A stretch of DNA of 64,000 nucleotides from Cycas panzhihuaensis (taxonomy: Eukaryota > Cycadophyta), in assembly GCA_023213395.1 (NCBI GenBank), contig CM041465.1, positions 130,393,741 through 130,457,740 on the forward strand. The letters are read 5' to 3'. This document shows positions 43,997-55,657 of this stretch, piece by piece; the first letter of the stretch is position 1, and each line of letters begins with the position of its first letter. The position numbers were made by a program, and so were the translations under genes. The notes under the pieces were generated by a model. That model had not been told where the DNA came from, searched no databases, and saw only the letters and a list, made by a program, of their open reading frames with translations.

Positions 43997-44001
43997 ATAT
44001 A

Positions 44002-44556
44002 TGACGTAATAGAGTGAAGGATTACATGCAGATGATGCAATGACGTATAGAGGTGGCCATCTTCCTTAAAGATTTATTGGTTTGCTCTTTATCTATGGAT
44101 AATTGATTTCTACCCTATAATCTCTTTCTTAAACAGATGAAACAACAACACGATCAAGGAGATTCCCTACTAGCTCACTATATGCAAATCTTGGTTGCAA
44201 GAGACATTATGAATTTCTCCATATTAAATGTGGCTGTGTAACCTGACCATTTCAGCCAATAAAACCATAGAATTTTGCCCAAAATAAGCTATCAAACCCT
44301 TAATTCTTTCTTGTAGAAGATAATAGTTGCCACAATTTTTGCATAGTAATATCACCACTAACCTTTGGATAGCCAAGGCTCAACATTTTAATTGCAACAT
44401 GCAATACTACAATAGAAAACCCATTGGCTTGCATGTAGCATAGTACATCCAATTAATTTAACTCAACAATGCCATCAATAAATCACAATAGGAAATGAAT
44501 GATTTTTGTGGACTCACCAATTTCTAGCTTACATGTTTAATATAGGAGCTCCACAT
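44002..44556. other. Host sequence or L2-element leader between C3 and C9
   Basis: AT-rich, no ORF with a recognised domain. Because L2 carries a primer site reading leftwards, this stretch may be that element's interior (minus strand); unproven. It ends CACAT (44552-44556), the left target copy of C9. Confidence 0.45.
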
Positions 44557-44754
44557 TGTTAGGATGTAATGTTTTCATCTAGGATTATGTACACTTGAGG
44601 GTCACATTCCCCCTTTATGTATATCTAGACATGTGTAAGACACATGTCACTTGTACAAGAGTCGGTTACATTATACAACTTGTATATATATGTACTCAAT
44701 CCATGATATCGATAAAGACTTCATTTTTCTGATTGTTCTTCAGGTTGTTCTACA
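44557..44754 (+). repeat. C9 5' LTR (198 bp)
   Basis: It starts TGTTAGGATG and ends TTCTACA. TATATATA at 44683-44690 is a likely TATA box, and ATCGATAAAG near 44708 corresponds to AATAAAG in the 3' copy. Confidence 0.93.
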
Positions 44755-45477
44755 TGGTATCAGAGTTGGTCTATTTGGCTACCTAGCTAGTTTTCTGAGG
44801 ACTGCTCAGACTCTCTTAAGTCATTTTGTGATTGAATCAAGGCAAGACTCAAGGATTAGAAGAAGAGTTCAATTTTTTAATATAAAGAAGAAGTTATCTG
44901 CAGGAAATTCTCTTCCGTACGGATCAGTACGGACTTGTACGGTCACAAATTTTTTGACCATCTCAGATTAAGCTCAAATTTGGTCAAGAGACTCATCTCG
45001 ACACGCAGATCACTTCTCTCCACTAGCTCAAGTGCATCTAACACCGTTTTCGAGGTCATTTCCCCTATTGATCAGTTGCGCTAGTTTGGACACAAAAATC
45101 CAATTTTCTCTTCGATTTTCTTCAGAAATCCGGGTAAACAATGATCAATACTCCTTATCAGCTTGTAATCGAAGTCTTAAAAGCATTTATTGTGATCATT
45201 TCAGCTTATTTGAAGAGTTTTTTACATTTTGAGCAAAAACCCTAACCACCCATTATTTGTTTTCAAGCTTGATTTCTCCCAAGTCTGAATGAATTTTTGA
45301 AATCTGGTACCAATTTTGGAATCCCCTTGAAAAGATCTTTCGTTTGAGTCCATTTTCATTCAAATCCGTACACTTTCAATTTTGTACGAAATTCGTACGG
45401 TTGTACGGACAACCTTTGTTCAAAATCTTGTCTGCATTTATTGACAGTCTCTTCTCAAATCTTATCTGTGTTTATCA

Positions 45478-46072
45478 ATGGCCTCTTCAATCTTGGCCCT
45501 GTCCGAGCAAGATAAATTATCATGTGTGGAAGATCAAGATAGAGACCCTCCTTAGAGTTAAAAATGCTTGAAAAATTGCAACTGGAAAGGAGAAAAAACA
45601 TGATGATAATGACTTGAAATTTCCCAGTTGGAAAGAAAGGGACAATGCAGCCTTAATCACATTAAAACTCTCAATTTCAGACCCCCTACTCGTCTATGTG
45701 AAAAATATGAACTCTTCTGCAGATGTTTGGCAATTGGTTGAGAACATGTATGGACAAAAAAACAAAGCCCAGATCATAGCACTAAAAGAGAACCTCAGGC
45801 AACTCCTATTTGACTTGGATCAACCACAAAAGGGACCAACAACTTTATTCTGTGACAATCAAAGTGCAATCAAACTAACAAAGAATCCAGTTCTACGCGC
45901 TAGAACAAAACACATAGAGGTTCAACATCACTTCATAAGAGAAAAGGTTCAGAACAAAGAGGTGGATTTGATATACTATTTGACAAATGATCAAGTTGCA
46001 GACATCTTGACAAAACCTCTCAATAGAGACAGGTTCCTAATTCTCAAAAACAAGTTGGGATTCAAAGGATGA
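45478..46072 (+). pseudogene. C9 fused gag::RNase H ORF
   Basis: The ATG at 45478 (MASSILALSEQDK) aligns with C5 gag. A one-base shift near 45520 and one TGA (45569, probably from TGG) follow. From 45614 to 46072 the frame is open for 152 codons. It reads Gag (LITLKLSISDPLLVYVKNMN, YGQKNKAQIIALKENLRQ), then directly RNase H (FDLDQPQKGPTTLFCDNQS, TKHIEVQHHFIREKVQNKEV, ILTKPLNRDRF). The join lies in LRQL, a string present at both parental sites, consistent with template switching at short homology. No catalytic RT; RNase H lacks its first half. Confidence 0.88.
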
Positions 46073-46110
46073 AACATTAAGAGAGGGTGTTAGGATGTAA
46101 TGTTTTCATC
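46068..46110 (+). promoter_or_regulatory. C9 polypurine tract and bracketing stem
   Basis: GATGAAACATTA (46068-46079) contains the ORF stop TGA. TAATGTTTTCATC (46098-46110) in U3 pairs over 12 bp with one bulged T. The outer GATGAA/TTCATC differs from C1, C5 and C7 on both sides at once. Confidence 0.85.
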
Positions 46111-46285
46111 TAGAATTATGTACACTTGAGGGTCACATTCCCCCTTTATGTATATCTAGACATGTGTAAGACACGTGTCACTTGTACAAGAGTCAGTTAC
46201 ATTATACAACTTGTATATATATGTACTCAATCCATGGTATCAATAAAGACTTCATTTTTCTGATTGTTCTTCAGGTTGTTCTACA
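46088..46285 (+). repeat. C9 3' LTR (198 bp)
   Basis: It starts TGTTAGGATG and ends TTCTACA, with 5 transitions relative to the 5' LTR. Confidence 0.93.
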
Positions 46286-46482
46286 CACGTGCAAATAAAA
46301 GTACACAAACTCCAACTCACCAAAACTTCCAATCTTTAACTCTAGCTCATTTTGGTTCTTTCACTGATGTCCTTATGTCACAGTCACTTCTTCTTATTAC
46401 TGTAGGCTAACCTTGGCTCTTCAATCTTCTTTGATCTAATCTTATCTGATCTACAGGAACTTAGTGTCCTACTCTAATGCCA
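46286..46482 (-). other. Leader fragment and primer site of the L2 element
   Basis: TGGCATTAGAGT on the minus strand (46482-46471) is an initiator-Met primer site with three transitions, directly next to L2. The remainder has no ORF. Confidence 0.6.
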
Positions 46483-47458
46483 TGTTAGAAAATATGCATA
46501 GACAAGGGCGAGCCTTAGTGCTAGTGAATAGGTATGATTTCTGTTGACTTCTCTCATTACCCTTATGAGACTACAATTGTTAAGGGATCACTAACCGATG
46601 GTCTAGTTACGACTTGGTCAACATAGTCATATCATCACTTTCTCATACAGTTATCATAACAATAAAACATCATAACATCATCATTATGCCATATACTAGT
46701 CAATAATTCAACATACATTTACCATGAAATAACCATTATGTACAAGATACTCAATATGCCATGTAACTCATTATTATATTAAGCAATATCACTACCAAGT
46801 ATCCTTATATCACTGAAAATGGATGCATCCTACATGCGTTCCACCATGATCATAGCATATGCTTCAATATTCACTCTTATACACATAGGAATGTATCACA
46901 AGACTCAATGACTCGACTCTCCCATTAGAGAACATATCACTTGACTCATTAACTCATCTCTCACCCTTAAGAGTATGACATAAGATCAAATAACTTGACT
47001 TTTGCAATAAATTAGTGGAACAAGCCCTAGTAAATATCAATTACATGCCTTTTGGGGGAATGGTTGTGACTTATGGTTACAACCGTTCCTTTATATAACA
47101 AAGTGACCTTTCACTTAATCTTTCATTACAATCACTTAAGTAATATACATTCCGTCCATACGACCGTACGTATGTATGACCATGGATGATGCCATCACAT
47201 TTGGAATGTGCAGCTCAATTCTAGGCATGCGTTCCATGCATTCCGCATGCGGTCTTATCTGTGTACATTTCTTTCGAAAACGTACCCTATCATGCATTCC
47301 CCAAGAGTTGTCTTTTGGCTTTCTCTGTGGTTTTCTATCATGCATTCTCGCGGACATCCCTTTGGTGATGCATTCCTGCATTCCTTATGTTAAAATAAGC
47401 ATACGTTCCTACTTTTCCATGGTTCAAAATGGCCTAAGTACTAGATTTTGCCCCAACA
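46483..47458 (-). repeat. L2: 976-bp 5' LTR of a minus-strand element
   Basis: Ends TGTTAGAAAAT and TTTTGCCCCAACA. On the minus strand it begins TGTTGGGGCA and is followed by a primer site, so it is a 5' LTR rather than a solo. The partner LTR is not in the window or is unrecognisable. It shares ordered blocks with G2's LTR. CpG-containing motifs and repeated GCATTCC/GGAATGC words are frequent (47170-47390). Confidence 0.72.
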
Positions 47459-49993
47459 ATTTCTCTCTAGATTTTTAATGGTGGGCTTGTAAGAGAGTGA
47501 GCATGTCTTGTGTGGATTGTAAGGCCTTGTTTGATGGATTCAATGGATCGAATCCACCTTGGAGCTCTGATGGATTAGACTCCATGGATGAGATTGTTAG
47601 ATATGATTGATTGGATCCCCCATAGAGATCTAATGGAATGGATCCTATAGAGGAGGCATCCCATAGCTAGGAATATGGCCTAGACCCATGTTAGATGTTA
47701 CAGATAACCAAGTATCCATTGACGTAGTAAGTTGTGTCCACTTATCTTTAGTCACCACCACTTGGATATGCATATGGCTAGTGCACCCAGGATGAGCCAA
47801 AGAGCTAAAGGATAGTCCCTTCATGGGATTAATCTAAGGGAGGATGGATGGATTGATCCTGTGCCTAAAAATGAAGTCGGGACACCATTTCCTTGTTGAC
47901 CTCAGTGGGAGTATTACTCAATGGAGGGGGCCATTGTAGAGAGTGGTAGTGATGAAACAAGTGGGTGGGCACTTATTTCAGTGATGGACTATTAGGGTCA
48001 ATGTGCATGCGAATGCTTGATGGTGGGTTCAAGGAACAACACTTGTGCCGTTCTGATTCCTGCAAGTTCACTGGGAACACTCTTACCTAGATTGGTATGA
48101 TTAATGGATTGTTTGATTGTAATTGACGAATGCTAATGTATGATGATTATGCCATGTATATTGAAATGGAGGAGCCCCATGTATATGGGACACTCATCTT
48201 GGTTATGTATGGAAAGTTATTGATGATAATTGCCATTCAAGTAAATAGTGGAAAAATAATTATTAGTTTATAATAATTCACTTGGATATTAGTTAAGAAG
48301 AGAGGGTCTCTTGTGATATATATGCAATATAATTGAAATGAGAATACTACATTTAGTAGTAACTTCATTCCTATGTATGGATAAGTTTGTAATAGATTTT
48401 CACAACGTACCATGGGTCCACGCACCCCATCAAGTATTCTTTTCTTTTTAGACAGACTGGAAAGGCAAAGATATCATCCCCATATTTTAACATCTGCTTG
48501 TGACTTAACCTGTTTCATCAATACGGCTGACTCTATGCAAACACATCATTTCCAACATTCCATTCATGCTTTTCAACTTAACTTGATGAGGGGATGCAAA
48601 TATTGACCATCCTGCTGTTGTGATGAAACCTATACTTAGTCTCTGTGCCAGCTTCTAAAACTCAGGGAAGGGATCTTCTTGCACTTTTGTTGGCTTATGC
48701 TGTAAGATACTGATGAATGTAGTGTGGAAAACTTCTAACTAGTACTATGAAAAAAAACGTACAACATTGTTGACATATAATGTTCTCAAGGCTGATCTGT
48801 ATCTGATCAGATGGAATGCATGTGGCTAACTTTTCATCCACATTGGTTGTAGAGGACATACTGTAGCTTCTGATGAAGACAATATTAGAAGGCTACTGAT
48901 TTATAGAGGCCATATTTGAATGATGACACCCAAGATCGGTGCTATTTGATTGAATTACTTAAGCCAACAATAACTAACTATGCTGGTTTATGCTATGTGA
49001 TGCATCTCATGGATTGATGTCCATGAATGTCTTTTTTCTAGGGCTGAAATGCCTTTATGTAAAAATTTGCATTAAATTTGGCATAAAATTTAGCACAAAA
49101 CCTGTTAATAACTACATAAATTAGGCTTTTCCAAGTAATGTATTGTTTGCTTGAACATAAGCCCATGGATACTAAAGATTATACCTCTTTACATTACTGG
49201 CGTACATCTTTGGACAGAATATATGTCTCTGCATCTTTGAATGTATTTAGTACTTTTGATTGCATCATTGGAGGGTGGGGAGTTCAGTGAAAGGGACACA
49301 TTCTCAGTTTGATTTTCTGAAGAGTCAGTAAGTCTTGGATTTTTCACAAAGGTTAAAACATAGATGCTGTGAGGGTGGATTGGAAATGGCTAAGCAAATG
49401 CAGTTGCCTTCTTGCTAAACATATATTGGTTACATCTGACTTTCTGAAACTTGCAATTCTATTCATTTCACAACGAAGTGAATCTTGAAATACAAGCCAA
49501 TGTTTCCTTTTCTGAGTTGACGGGGCTTCCTCTATTGCATCCTTAGATACATCTCCCATGGAATACTTTTTTGCTGGTTACCAGAAGTCTTTTGTGTTAC
49601 CAGAGATGCATATTTAGCCCACTGTGCGATACCATTGTGGTCTGCAAGATTTTCTTCCAACTACAGGCTTAAGCCCTAGCTTCAGTCTCTGGGGGGTTGC
49701 ATGTGTATGGGGAGGTGTGTTAATGGTACCTATCACCTTGGCAACATGGAAAGAGTCCCTGGCATAAAGGGGTCTCTTAAAGTATCAAGGATAAACCTTG
49801 GGTTTGCCTCATAAAGCATTGCTTGGGAAGAAAATCAGTTGTGGTTGAAATAAGAGTTCCTATTAATAATTCTCAGCTTTGCTTGTAGCTTCGCCCTAAT
49901 GTTGAGTTCCACAACAGATGTTTGATTTTGGTACTATAATTATAAGTGTCTATTTTTCTTTTTCTCTGACTTGTGTTTCATGTTTTCTTACAG
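47459..49993. other. Host sequence, no confident gene; probable intron
   Basis: 2.5 kb without element ends or a long ORF. It precedes the exon at 49994, so part of it may be intron. No upstream exon could be identified with confidence. Confidence 0.45.
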
Positions 49994-50408
49994 AGAAGAC
50001 TACCCCATGAATCTGTTTATATCGACATTCAAGATTCTACAGCGGGATGGTAAGCTTTTGTTACATCCCTTTCAATAATTATTTCTTTTCATTGCGTGCA
50101 TCTCTTTATTTTTCCTCTTTTGTTTCATAAAGCAAGTTATGTTTGTTATATCTAGAAGAGTTTTGTTTTCTTTCTTTTGAATATGATGTGCTTATACAAG
50201 GACAACTCATATTGCTTACTGTACATTTTGCATTTGACAGTCTCATTTGTTTATTCCTTTTATAAATTTCCTCTAGTTTTGATGTACAACATGGAAACAT
50301 AGTAAACAGACAAGCATTCTCATGAACAAAATATTTTCCATATCCAATATTGCAGAGTGGCAGGCAAAATCACGAGAAGAAGAATGTTGCAGTTATTCAG
50401 AAGTTTGA
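49994..50408 (+). CDS. Last two exons of an unidentified host gene (partial)
   Basis: Exon 49994-50049 is bounded by a pyrimidine-rich acceptor (TTTTCTTACAG) and a donor (ATG/GTAAGC). The final exon starts at 50356 after TATTGCAG. Joined in phase they read DYPMNLFISTFKILQRDEW then QAKSREEECCSYSEV and stop at TGA (50406-50408). AATAAA signals follow at about 50447, 50630 and 50676. Both splice sites are canonical and the joined frame is open, which supports a real exon pair. I do not recognise the protein and cannot find upstream exons. It could also be a gene relic. Confidence 0.42.
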
Positions 50409-50748
50409 ATACCTACATGCACAACCCTTTCCAATTTGATGGGAATAAAGATTTAGAATTTGCATTCAAACTGGCTGGCAATCCCACTTTTGACAAGAAA
50501 AGTTCAATTTTCCTGCATACATGTATCTCTGAAATGAGCAAGGCTAGTCCAAATTTCCATGTGCCATTCATTTAAGTGTTACCATCACGATAAGTCATCA
50601 AGAAAAGTGACTTGCTTGGCAAGTCAAAATAAAGTGACCTGTGTGACAAGACATTAAATAAAGTGACTTGTTCATCATTTCAAAAGGTTTAGTGCTACTT
50701 CCAGTAATTAAACAAATGAGGATCCTTTTTGTAAGCATATGTACTAAC
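50409..50748 (+). other. Probable 3' untranslated region / host flank of C10
   Basis: AT-rich sequence with AATAAAGTGAC repeated at 50629 and 50675. It ends CTAAC (50744-50748) directly before C10. Confidence 0.45.
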
Positions 50749-50892
50749 TGTTAGAATTGATGTTCATATTAGGACAAATTTGTAATGGTGAGTAGTCAAG
50801 GCATCATTAGCTTGATGACATGTGTCATAGGAGTTAGAAAAGTCCTAAATGGACTTGTGACATGTGTCGAGGCAATTACAAGTTCTTATTTA
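50749..50892 (+). repeat. C10 5' LTR, left fragment (right fragment 55487-55657)
   Basis: Starts TGTTAGAATTGATG; interrupted at ATTTA (50888-50892) by T2, resuming after ATTTG (55482-55486). Together they align with 58931-59248. The terminal CTAACA is missing at the 5' copy's right end. Confidence 0.88.
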
Positions 50893-51276
50893 TGTTAGAA
50901 TATAATGTTTAATGTTGTGTATGGTTAAGTAAAGTGTGTCCTAGGATTAATAGTCATAGTCCTAAGTCTTAGTCCAAAAGTCATTATAATATTGTGTGAG
51001 AAGATAGAAGCTTATTGGTCAAGTTAGTTGGTGTAATGTCATTGGTTATGACAAAGGTATTTGTCCCACATGCATTAACTGTCTTGTATGTCCTCCCACC
51101 TCTTTTGTATATAAAGGTGGTTGAGGTAGTATATGTCATCAAGTCATCATGGAGACTCATATTGAGTCTATGATGCATCATTGTTATGCTTATGTTAATT
51201 GAATGCAAGTTATACTTTGGTTATCAATCTTGTAGTTGTATTTGAAGTTAGATGCTCTCCATGTTAAAATTTAATA
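50893..51276 (+). repeat. T2 5' LTR (384 bp)
   Basis: Starts TGTTAGAATATAATG and ends TTTAATA (TTTAACA in the 3' copy). Contains TTTTGTATATAAAGG, a good TATA box, near 51106. Confidence 0.92.
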
Positions 51277-53400
51277 TGGTATCAGAGCAGGTTGTGTGTT
51301 GAGGATGTTGTGGTGCTGGGTCACCAAGTTTTAGTCAAGGAAGGAGGTAGCTCTGTTGAGTCAGCAGCCAAATTGAGGATTCAAATTGGGAAGGTGAGAT
51401 CCCAAGGTCATCAATATTGCAAGGTGTGTATTGTGGTGATACAAGGCACATTTTTACCAGGTAACTCTACTCCTATAGCTTGTTAGGGTTTGTCCCTTGA
51501 AGAAAGTGGAAGTAATATATGATAACTGTCTTAAGGTGAAGGCTGGGTTGTGATGATATTATACCTAGAAGATCTATTTAGGGTTTGAAATATTAAAGAC
51601 CTGGTGGTGGAAATTGAAGGAAGTTGTCAAGGTTCGGTTCTTCATAAATTCTGCATTGCAGTTACTCATATTATCTCGCGTGCTTAAACATAATAGACTT
51701 CTGTGTTGGAAACTGTATAGGACCTATGGTAAAACCCTAGTTAGAACGGATTGAATCGTTCTCTAGGCTAGTACTGGAGATAATCACTACAGAAACTATA
51801 GTTGGGCTATTCCATACATGAAATTTGTAGCAGATGATCGGACAATGGCAAACAGTGTTGCAGTAGCCTCTTTGGCAACAGTGAAGCAGATGTTTGGTCT
51901 ACAAGTATTTGGCCCTATATTTTTTTTGTTGAGTTTTGTAGTTGATGAAGAAATTATAATAGACAAGTCGTCTGAAGCTTGGAGTTTTTTAAAGGACATC
52001 GAATATGATTTGCATGACATCTGGTAATCATTTTACAACTCAGTGAATTCTTGTCATTCCATCATTATTGTGATTGAAATAGAGGGAAAGAATTATGTGG
52101 CAAAGAAGCCTATGTTTGCTTCTGTCTTTGAATTGACCTAGGAGTCACAATAAGAAATGGCACAATTGTGGCAAACTGTAGAAAGTATAGCATGAAGGCA
52201 TTCAAGGCTGCTATACATCCAGTCGAACAAGTTGCACCAGGTTTTCCAGTGGGCTCTTGAAGAACATATCTGGAACAACTGTGGAGGGACACTAGTCTAG
52301 TTCCAACTAATCATCTCTTTCTTTCTATTATCAAACCACATCACAAATCTCAACCTCTGGCAAATTCTTTCAGAGACGAAGGCTGCGATCAGGGTTTTCT
52401 TCGTTCCACGGGCCTGGAATTGGTAAAAAATTTAGGACCTGGGGATGCCTTGACCAAAATAGTGTGATTTTAATCCAAGATGATCCGTCAGAGGAGCAGT
52501 TGTTAGAGGAGTCGTAGCATATGCCATCACTTCAGAAGATCACAGATTTTGGTCTATAAAGTACAGAAGGTTACAAAGGCACTATAAGATTTGCAATAGT
52601 CGATACTAACATCTTGAATGAAGCATGCAATGACCTTGATTTGATTTATACAAGGAATGCAACAAATATCTGTATCACATTTTCTGCAACTTGACGTTGA
52701 CCGTGACACATTTAAGTCAGGACGTGTGGGTCTTTAAGGTTCGTGTGAATGGTGTGATCGAATAATGCCTTGACTTGTCATCGCCGCACGTGGTGTTATG
52801 ACCTCAGATGACAAGAGGCATCGTCATCAGGCATACCTAGCAATCAATATAACAGGAAGAGGTGGTAACTGGTAGCACTCACAGGAACAGACCTAAGGAC
52901 AAGCAGTACAACGAAGTCCTAAGCCAAAGCGCATATGCATGAATGATTTTGGAGTTGAGGTTCAAAGTTCAAATGCTACAACCAACACTTGTAGCAGTAA
53001 TGTATCGATAGTGCATCCTGATCATTGGTAACAGACCCACATCCAGGGTGAGGTTTTTGGATGTGTCGCATAGTAGAAGGAATTTAGGGATTGCTAGGAA
53101 AAGATACACATCTGAACAGAGGGTTCTGAACAGGTTGTACAGTGGATTCACAATCGCTATCAAATGGCTTGTCTCCGACTAGAATATTTATTTTCTTTGT
53201 GCCATTTTTCATAAGTCTTTCATCAGTTGCTAGTGTTCATAGACAGGATATCTGTTTTCTTTGAGAAGGGCAAGTTTTGGGCTAGAAGTCAATATTGAGA
53301 TTTGTTTGGTGAAGATACCTTGTTTTGACACGGTTATGTTGGTGTGAAATGAACACATAATCTTAGGTAATATTTCTCTTGTTCAATCCAATCATACAAT
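51277..53400 (+). other. T2 primer site and leader
   Basis: Initiator-Met primer site TGGTATCAGAGCAGG, then about 2.1 kb without a recognised domain. An ORF at 51818-52027 has no known match. The long leader is unusual for a copia-type element. Confidence 0.65.
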
Positions 53401-54615
53401 ATGGAGTTGAGCGACGTCGTAGTTTTTGTGCCTAAAAGAAAGGAATACTGGTTGATAGATCTCCCTTTTCCTTTACCCAAATATGTCGGCACTAATTTTC
53501 GAATCTGGAAAATTAAGATGGAGTGCATATTCAGGGCAAAAAAACTTTGGAAGACAATTATGGGTACTGAAATGGCTCACGAAGAAGGGGAGGAAACTTT
53601 CAAAAAGAAAAATAGAATAGCCATTAATGTAATACTTGCAACCTTTGATAAGGATAATCTTCCTTCTTCCTATCACTTCCTCGTCCAGACTCTTCAAAAT
53701 ACCAAGTCAGCTAAGGACACCTAGAAACTGCTGGCAGAAGTACAAGAAAAGGGACCTGAAGAAGTACAAAGGAGTATCAAAAGGACAAATAACCAAAGGA
53801 AGAAGTTGAAAAGGAAAGCTAAAAATCAGCTTGATTCTGGTAAGAACAATCCTCACCTAGATATTACGAAAGCAAATGAACGGGAGTCTGATAATCTTTG
53901 CCTGAGCCTCACCAAGATGACAAGAAACCTTACACCTGGGTTTGATAGAAAAATGGAAATTGAAGAACCTGAATTTCAACCTCTATAGGTAATTCTTCAT
54001 GGAAACACAAACACCCTGAACGAAGGTATGTGCAATATTGTCCTAGTTTGTATTGAAAGATTTGTAGCCAGGATTCAAATGAGGTTGAGATACACATCGA
54101 TATGCACATGTTGGAGACTATCTATGATTACACTCAATTCAGTCACATCTTCTATCTTCATCTTTGAAAGAATCCAAATAGTGGCAGCGTATCTTACAAC
54201 AACTCTAAAAGGCTCTTTTAAGGAAGGAAGGATCATAGGAAAGATACTATATGATCAAAATCTTGGTTGTGAAGATCATATTATATTTTGGATAGGCTAC
54301 TTGATCATAAGGTTCAATCATATTAAAGTAATGCTCCATTTTTGTATAACCATAATCAGGAAGTATGTACATGTAGTCATCATGGAAATACTCATTATAC
54401 TTGGTTCAAGGAATTTCCTGGGTGATATGGAGAAAACAGGGCATCTTGCTAGTCATGCACATGTAACTAAACAGGCTACAGGTAACTATGATGAAGCAAT
54501 TGAAACTCATCTTAATGAATTCATTGCTTCAGGGGAGGATGACGTTGTCTCACCACTTGATGACTTATTGTCATATTTGGATATTGGTGATATTGTCAAC
54601 TTATCTAATTGTTGA
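53401..54615 (+). pseudogene. T2 gag-like gene, degraded
   Basis: 53401-53724 reads LPFPLPKYVGTNFRIWKIKM, then ECIFRAKKLWKTIMGTE and HFLVQTLQNTKSAKDT-stop-K, which fits the N-terminal copia Gag (NYxxWKIKMxxxLxxxxLW pattern). A basic Lys/Asn-rich block follows to 53988. Near 54440 a worn knuckle reads EKTGHLASHAH (GKxGHxxxxC with both outer residues lost). Then acidic DDLLSYLDIGDIV to 54610. Several frame changes. Confidence 0.7.
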
Positions 54616-55074
54616 CATTTATTTGTTTGATTGCTCACATGCTAAAGAAAGTGGAAGCAAACAGGCAGTAACTAGAATTCTGGTGGAAAATATATTTGAT
54701 GTACAACCTAAAGATACCTTTGATAAGTACATGCAGAAACACTTGATAGGTCCTCACCAAGCACAAGTCAGCTCAAGCTTGATCTACTACACATTTTGTG
54801 TAATAAAAGGTTCCCAATTGTGCATGAAGACAAAGTTCAAGAACTGTCACTCTAAAGGACTACTCCAAAGGCGACATTGCAGGATTAAAGACCAAGATCA
54901 AGTCCAAGACATTGTATTCAAAATTTTTCCAAGATCAAGACGATGTACATTAAAAAAAAAATGCAAAGTACATGTTGATCAAATTAGAGTCCATTGGAGG
55001 TCATTTTTAATGTCCTAAGTCCATTGTCAAGTGTCATGTTAGTCTTTAATATTCAGTCACTTTTTGTAGTCTTG

Positions 55075-55118
55075 ACATTAAACATTAAGGGGAGGTGTTA
55101 GAATATAATGTTTAATGT
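55075..55118 (+). promoter_or_regulatory. T2 polypurine tract and perfect 13-bp stem
   Basis: ACATTAAACATTA (55075-55087) and TAATGTTTAATGT (55106-55118) pair perfectly. AGGGGAGG lies in the loop. G-U pairs could extend it by two in RNA. Confidence 0.9.
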
Positions 55119-55481
55119 TGTGTAGGGTTAAGTAAAGTGTGTCCTAGGATTAATAGTCATAGTCCTAAGTCTTAGAGTCCAAGAGTCATTATAATATTGT
55201 GTGAGAAGATAGAAGCTTATTGGTCAAGTTAGTTGATGTAATGTCATTGGTCAGGACAAAGGTATTTGTCCCACATGCATTACTTGTCTTATGTGTCCTC
55301 CCACCTCTTTTGTATATAAAGGTGGTTGAGTTAGTATATGTCATCAAGTTATCATGGAGACTCATATTCAGTCTATGATGCATTAGTGTTATGATTATGT
55401 TAATTGAATGCAGGTTATACTTTGGTTATCAATCTTGTAGTTGTATTTGAAGTTAGATGCCCTCCATGTTAAAATTTAACA
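55096..55481 (+). repeat. T2 3' LTR (386 bp)
   Basis: Starts TGTTAGAATATAATG and ends TTTAACA; followed by ATTTG and the rest of C10's LTR. Confidence 0.92.
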
Positions 55482-55657
55482 ATTTGGACCATTAACAATC
55501 TTGCTTATATATATAAATGTATAGGTTTATGCATTGTATTGATTAGATTCATTCTTAATGAATGAAGAAAAGATTTTAAGATAGACCAATTCTACCTAAA
55601 AACTATCTTGTTATTTGTGCATTGGTTCCATTTGATCTTATCCCAATTGTTTTTATT

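Larger units (their letters stand above)
44557..46285 (+). mobile_element. C9: young, internally deleted copia element
   Basis: A 1.73-kb element with two 198-bp LTRs differing at only 5 sites (all transitions), primer site TGGTATCAGAGT at 44755, and target CACAT (44552-44556) versus CACGT (46286-46290). The interior keeps the leader, the gag N-terminus and the RNase H C-terminus fused in one frame. Protease, integrase and RT are gone. It must have moved using proteins from another copy. Confidence 0.95.
50893..55481 (+). mobile_element. T2: gag-only LTR element of the T1 family
   Basis: LTRs 50893-51276 and 55096-55481 (about 18 substitutions and a 2-nt indel), primer site TGGTATCAGAGC at 51277, polypurine tract GGGGAGG before 55096. 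Target ATTTA (50888-50892) versus ATTTG (55482-55486); C10's intact 3' LTR shows the native ATTTG. The 3.8-kb interior has Gag-like sequence only and no protease, integrase, RT or RNase H motif. Confidence 0.9.

Noticed and set aside
49590-49860. Protein-like stretch upstream of the exon pair, candidate further exon
   Set aside because: No in-phase acceptor and donor pair could be found, and no frame stays open.
54028-54615. 195-codon frame, longest in the window
   Set aside because: Most of it is an out-of-frame reading across the worn T2 gag; only the GHLAS knuckle trace is meaningful.
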